From an uncultured Porphyromonas sp. (lineage in GTDB: Bacteria > Bacteroidota > Bacteroidia > Bacteroidales > Porphyromonadaceae): a DNA stretch of 36,169 nt. Positions 33,121 through 36,169 of this stretch are shown here, piece after piece (the stretch's first letter is position 1; each line of letters starts with the position of its first letter). The DNA lies in the NCBI RefSeq assembly GCF_900541275.1, contig NZ_UQJH01000016.1:1-36169 (forward strand), given 5' to 3'. A program made the position numbers and the translations under genes. The notes beneath the pieces were generated by a model, which saw only the letters and a program-made list of their open reading frames with translations, was not told where the DNA came from and did not search any database.

Positions 33121-34098
33121 ATGAGCCACAAGATTGCTTTTACCTTCCCTCCCTTTAAGCCCGAGGGCTACGACGAATTGAGTGAGAAGGGCTGTGAGGT
33201 CTTCATGCCTGAGCCCGGATTTGTCTATGACCCCGAGGACCTCTCCGCCCTCCCGGCGGATGCTGAGGTAATCGCCTCAAGCTTCACCCACCCGATCACC
33301 GAGGAGGTGATGAGCCACTTCCCTCACCTCAGGCTGATAGCCAACTACGGTGTCGGCTTCAATAACATTGACCTCGACGCCGCAAAGAAGCGCGGCATCG
33401 CCGTCACCAATACCCCTCGGTCGGTGATCCAGGGGACGGCGGAGCTGACGATGGCGCTCCTGCTGTCGCTCACCCGGCGCATCACCGTATGGGACAGCCG
33501 CCTGCGTCGCGATCGCGATGCGGTCAATACCGGGCTTATGGGGACTGATCTCGGCAAAAAAACTATCGGGCTGGTCGGCTTTGGCAATATCGCCCGTCGT
33601 GTCGCCGACTTCCTCCGCCCCTACGGTGTGACCATACTATATAATAAGCGTCACCGGCTCGACCCGCTTGAGGAGGAGGCACTCGGCGTCACCTATGCCG
33701 ACCTGGAGACCCTCCTCCGAGAGAGCGACATCGTCTCCCTCCACACCCCGCTCAATGCTGACTCCCGGCACCTCATCAATGCCGACACCATCGCCCTGAT
33801 GCGTGACGGTGCTATCCTCGTCAATGTCGCCCGAGGAGCGGTGATGGACGAGCAGGCGGTGGTCGACGCCCTCCGGAGTGGCAAGCTCGCCGGGGCGGCC
33901 TTCGATGTTTTTGAGCATAGCGACAAGCCCCTCGATGCCCTCTACGATATGGAGAACGTGGTGATGACGCCCCATGTGGGTACCCAGACGACCGAGTCCC
34001 GCCTCTCTATGGAGTACGAGCACCGGGACAATATCCTCGGCTTCCTCCTCGGGGACCGTCGTGTCGCCTACGTCTACAACCCCTCCGACCCCAAGTAA
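33121..34098 (+). CDS. D-2-hydroxyacid dehydrogenase (NAD(P)-dependent)
   Basis: This 325-residue dehydrogenase belongs to the glyoxylate/hydroxypyruvate reductase and phosphoglycerate-type group. The Rossmann signature is GLVGFGNIA (150-158). Catalytic residues are Arg 238 (NVARGAVMDE), Glu 265 (FDVFEH) and His 285 (MTPHVG). The residues after strand 2 are YNKR, lacking the aspartate that selects NAD, which hints at NADP use (inference). N-terminal NYGVGFNNID and NTP are family features. The exact substrate cannot be told from sequence. A 40-base A/T-rich gap separates it from the DUF187 gene, and a strong terminator follows. Confidence 0.92.
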   Translation: MSHKIAFTFPPFKPEGYDELSEKGCEVFMPEPGFVYDPEDLSALPADAEVIASSFTHPITEEVMSHFPHLRLIANYGVGFNNIDLDAAKKRGIAVTNTPRSVIQGTAELTMALLLSLTRRITVWDSRLRRDRDAVNTGLMGTDLGKKTIGLVGFGNIARRVADFLRPYGVTILYNKRHRLDPLEEEALGVTYADLETLLRESDIVSLHTPLNADSRHLINADTIALMRDGAILVNVARGAVMDEQAVVDALRSGKLAGAAFDVFEHSDKPLDALYDMENVVMTPHVGTQTTESRLSMEYEHRDNILGFLLGDRRVAYVYNPSDPK

Positions 34099-34128
34099 CC
34101 GCCCGACCCGGAGTTGCACACACATAGT

Positions 34129-34177
34129 AAGGACTTGTGCCGAGAGCCACCGCTCCCCGGCACAAGTCCTTTTTTTT
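34129..34177 (+). terminator. Strong intrinsic terminator after dehydrogenase
   Basis: AAGGACTTGTGCCG (34129-34142) pairs perfectly with CGGCACAAGTCCTT (34158-34171), with a 15-nt loop, followed by a run of about eight T. Confidence 0.95.
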
Positions 34178-34230
34178 GTCTACTACAGCCCTCTCCCCAA
34201 AGATGATCCCTGCGGGGTCGGCAGGCGGGG

Positions 34231-34599
34231 TGAGTCTTATACAGGTGAGCACTTAGGTGTCTATCGCATCGTCCGACCCGTCCGACTTGTCCGATAATAT
34301 AGCGCGCCCTTCGGGAACGGGTTGCACCCCGGCAGGGGTGCACGGTTTTTAGCCCGGGTGTCGAGGAGGGGCGTAAGCCCCGACGAAGACCCCGGGATAG
34401 CTTGGCAGGGAGAAATCCCCTCGACCCCGCCAGGGGTCGCACTGATAGCCTGACTGGTAAGTGCGACATCCTATCGGGGTCGTATCTATTTATGATGATC
34501 GACCGTTACCCGGGGTCATCGGCACTTCGTGCCTCGACACCCGGGCTAAAAGCCGACGATCCCTCCGGGGCTCCGCCCCTGCGGGATCGGCAGACGTGG
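34231..34599. repeat. Large palindromic repeat unit 1
   Basis: This is the first of three head-to-tail units (starts 34231, 34600, 34975). In order: TGAGTCTTATACAGGTGAGC leader, 9-bp GTCCGACCC minisatellite (34271-34297), TGCACCCC-GGCA-GGGGTGCA hairpin (34323-34342), 19-bp left arm TTTAGCCCGGGTGTCGAGG (34348-34366), GGGGC-gtaa-GCCCC hairpin, CGACCCCGCC... arm, its imperfect partner ending GGGGTCG, a GGCACTTCGTGCC hairpin, the exact right arm (34532-34550), and a GATCCC/GGGATC double hairpin. Frames open through this unit are not genes. Confidence 0.92.
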
Positions 34600-34974
34600 T
34601 GAGTCTTATGCAGGTGAGCACTTAGGTGTCTATCGCACTTGTCCGACCCGTCCGACTCGTCCGATAATATAGCGCGCCCTTCGGCATCGGACAGCGAGGC
34701 ACCCCGGCAGGGGTGCTCGGTGTTTAGCCCGGGTGTCGAGGAGGGGCGTAAGCCCCGACGAAGACCCCGGGATAGCTTGGCAGGGAGAAATCCCCTCGAC
34801 CCCGCCAGGGGTCGCACTGATAGCCTGACTGGTAAGTGCGACATCCTATCGGGGTCGTATCTATTTATGATGATCGACCGTTACCCGGGGTCATCGGCAC
34901 TTCGTGCCTCGACACCCGGGCTAAAAGCCGACGATCCCTCCGGGGCTCTGCCCCTTCGGGATCGGCAGGCGGGG
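34600..34974. repeat. Large palindromic repeat unit 2
   Basis: It has the same module order as unit 1. By eye, bases 34726-34948 are identical to 34351-34573 of unit 1 (223 bp without a difference), which implies a recent duplication or conversion. Differences lie in the 5' portion (hairpin flanks) and the last hairpin. Confidence 0.92.
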
Positions 34975-35330
34975 TGAGTCTTATACGGGTGAGCACTTAG
35001 GTGTCTATCGCTCTGCCCGATTTGTCCGATAATATAGCGTGCCCTTCGGGATCGGAGCACCCCGGCAGGGGTGCACGGTTTTTAGCCCGGGTGTCGAGGA
35101 GGGGCGCAAGCCCCGACGAAGACCCCGGGATAGATCGGCGGGGAAAAATCCCCTCGACCCCGCCAGGGGTCGCACTATCAAGCTAGCCCTGGGAGTGCGA
35201 CACCCTATCGGGGTCGTATCTATTTATGATGATCGACCGTTACCCGGGGTCATCGGCACTTCGTGCCTCGACACCCGGGCTAAAAGCCGACGATCCCTAC
35301 GGGGCTTCGCCCCTACGGGATCGGCAGGCG
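34975..35330. repeat. Large palindromic repeat unit 3
   Basis: This is the third copy, more diverged. The minisatellite is reduced to about two units (GCCCGATTT, GTCCGATAA), and the central linker differs (ATCAAGCTAGCCCTGGG instead of the GATAGCCTGACTGG type). The arms TTTAGCCCGGGTGTCGAGG and its complement are kept. It ends 18 bases before the stop of the transposase gene. Confidence 0.9.
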
Positions 35331-35971
35331 TGTCGTCACTTTGGACCTCTACTTTTTATAACGAACAACGACGTCTTCGTCCTTCTGATAGTCCTTCTTC
35401 ATCTTTTCCCATTCCTCGGCAAACGTCATACTGATATGGTGTTTCTGCTGATTCTTGATATACTCGTAACATCCCGGCACGCGCTCACGACTGATCGCCT
35501 GGGCAAAGTAGCCTTTTTGCCAAGAAAAAAGGCCGTTGTAACCTAACGTGTCATTGCACAACTTATTCGTGCACTTTTTTAATTCTCTCACGAAGTCAGA
35601 AAGACAAAAGGATGGACTTGAAACATAAAACAGAAGGTGCATATGATCGCGTACTCCATTTATAATGAGCGGCACCGCTCCATTGTTCTTACAGAATGAG
35701 GTCATATACGGTTGCAGTCGCAACTGTATTGAGGGTGTTAGGAGCCTCATTCGTTGCTTTGTCGAAAATGTGACGTGAACAAATAAGGTGAAGTAGGTGT
35801 CTCTGTTCATAATGGTTAGAGAGTTTAACAAGTCAAATCTATTTAGAATCATCCGATTATTCAAATACCGCCTGTTGGGGTGCCGCGTTGCCCGATTCCG
35901 CAGGGGTGTACCGCTTGTCGGGCTGACTGACTGATCCCTCCGGGACTCCGCCCCTTCGGGATCGGCAGGCG
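35292..35971. repeat. 39-bp direct repeats flanking the transposase gene
   Basis: The motif starting GATCCCT and ending CGGGATCGGCAGGCG is found at 35292-35330 and again at 35933-35971 in the same orientation, with about five differences. The transposase gene lies between, as if it had been inserted in, or had given rise to, the repeat array. Confidence 0.6.
35349..35810 (-). CDS. IS200/IS605-type (REP-associated) HUH transposase
   Basis: This 153-residue single-domain Y1 transposase cuts single-stranded DNA with a tyrosine. Motifs are the strand VHVTFSTKQR, the HUH metal motif in RDHMHLL (His 56, His 58), and YIKNQQKHH with the nucleophile candidate Tyr 117 and Gln 121 spaced as in TnpA. 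SWQKGYFAQ and AEEWEKM match the Bacteroidetes IS200-like group. The ATG at 35810 (MNRDTYFTLF) gives the usual start. An ATG at 35864 would add 18 residues of low similarity. No tnpB is near. It lies inside palindromic repeats, so it may be a RAYT acting on them. Its base composition is more A/T rich than that of its neighbours, hinting at transfer. Confidence 0.88.
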   Translation of the reverse strand: MNRDTYFTLFVHVTFSTKQRMRLLTPSIQLRLQPYMTSFCKNNGAVPLIINGVRDHMHLLFYVSSPSFCLSDFVRELKKCTNKLCNDTLGYNGLFSWQKGYFAQAISRERVPGCYEYIKNQQKHHISMTFAEEWEKMKKDYQKDEDVVVRYKK

Positions 35972-36093
35972 ATGGACCTCGGCAGGGGTGCTCGTAATGG
36001 TGATTGCCAGAGGGATTAATGCCCCTTCGGGATCTGCAGGCGAGGCACCCCGGCAGGGGTGCACAGTTTTTAGCTGTAAGTTTGTCACATGAT
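35865..36093. repeat. Fragments of the palindromic repeat family
   Basis: This stretch has no gene. It contains a GATCCC/GGGATC double hairpin (35933-35966), a CGGCAGGGGTGCTCG fragment, CCCCTTCGGGATCTGCAGG (36022-36040) and the hairpin GCACCCC-GGCA-GGGGTGC (36045-36062), followed by a GTTTTTAGC junction as in unit 1. Confidence 0.75.
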
Positions 36094-36134
36094 CGTTGAG
36101 GGGCTTTTGAGCCCCGCTCAAAAGCCCCTCAACG
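36094..36134. repeat. 19-bp perfect hairpin, 3-nt loop
   Basis: The arms 36094-36112 and 36116-36134 are perfect complements, with left arm core GTTGAGGGGCTTTTGAGC and loop CCC. There is no U-run on either side, so it is unlikely to be a classical terminator, but it is one of the most stable stems here. It may be a transposon end or a terminator for a gene beyond the right edge. Confidence 0.75.
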
Positions 36135-36169
36135 CCACTCAAACAAAGGAGATAAATCTTTTGGGAGCT

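Noticed and set aside
34402..35434. Several 60-130 residue open frames in the right-hand repeats
   Set aside because: The same frames repeat in each unit because the DNA is repeated. They cross hairpins and minisatellites and show no protein-like conservation.
35861..36142. 93-residue minus-strand open frame upstream of the transposase
   Set aside because: It is composed of repeat fragments and the 19-bp hairpin.

Overview
This window looks like a chromosomal segment of a GC-rich member of the Bacteroidales, most likely the Porphyromonadaceae (Porphyromonas or a close relative). The evidence is the protein families present (SusC-like TonB-dependent receptor, DUF4876, DUF6850 and DUF4857 proteins, a Bacteroidetes-type DUF187 lipoprotein), a TTG-N20-TAnnTTTG type promoter instead of the sigma70 consensus, and intergenic repeats that recall those of Porphyromonas. 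The genus is inferred from remembered protein families, not from a database search.

Layout. 1-62: probable 3' end of an upstream gene. 63-522: palindromic repeat cluster. 523-891: DMT/DUF486 membrane protein. 1045-12095: ten tightly packed genes on the + strand, several joined by ATGA overlaps. They encode a CxHxCxH lipoprotein, a PepSY-associated TM protein, a TonB-dependent receptor, a small lipoprotein, a DUF6850 outer membrane barrel, two tandem DUF4876 lipoproteins, an ABC ATPase, its permease and a DUF4857 protein. This looks like a trans-envelope uptake or trafficking system with no substrate established from sequence, and it is the best candidate here for an undescribed system. 12096-12734: repeat-rich spacer ending in a good promoter. 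12735-26554: the classical tRNA(Tyr,Gly,Thr)-tuf-tRNA(Trp)-secE-nusG-rplK-rplA-rplJ-rplL-rpoB-rpoC translation/transcription block, closed by a very strong terminator. Its EF-Tu carries an unusual insertion of about 26 residues just before the DCPGH motif.

26636-27264: second repeat-rich spacer. 27265-29213 (minus strand): ferrochelatase (hemH) and a flippase-like LPG_synthase_TM protein, translationally overlapped. 29358-34098 (+ strand): rsmA, mgtE (overlapping), a DUF187 glycosidase-like lipoprotein and a D-2-hydroxyacid dehydrogenase, ended by a strong terminator. 34178-36169: three tandem ~370-bp palindromic repeat units, an IS200/REP-associated (HUH) transposase gene on the minus strand, and further repeat fragments.

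The same palindromic modules (GCACCCC-GGCA-GGGGTGC hairpin, AGCCCGGGTGTCGAGG arms, GGGGC-loop-GCCCC hairpin, 9-bp GTCCGACTT minisatellite) recur in three of the large spacers (near 100-310, 26765-27260, 34230-36070). With the HUH transposase embedded in the last array, this resembles a REP/RAYT system, though on a larger scale than in enterobacteria. No CRISPR array, rRNA operon or prophage was seen.
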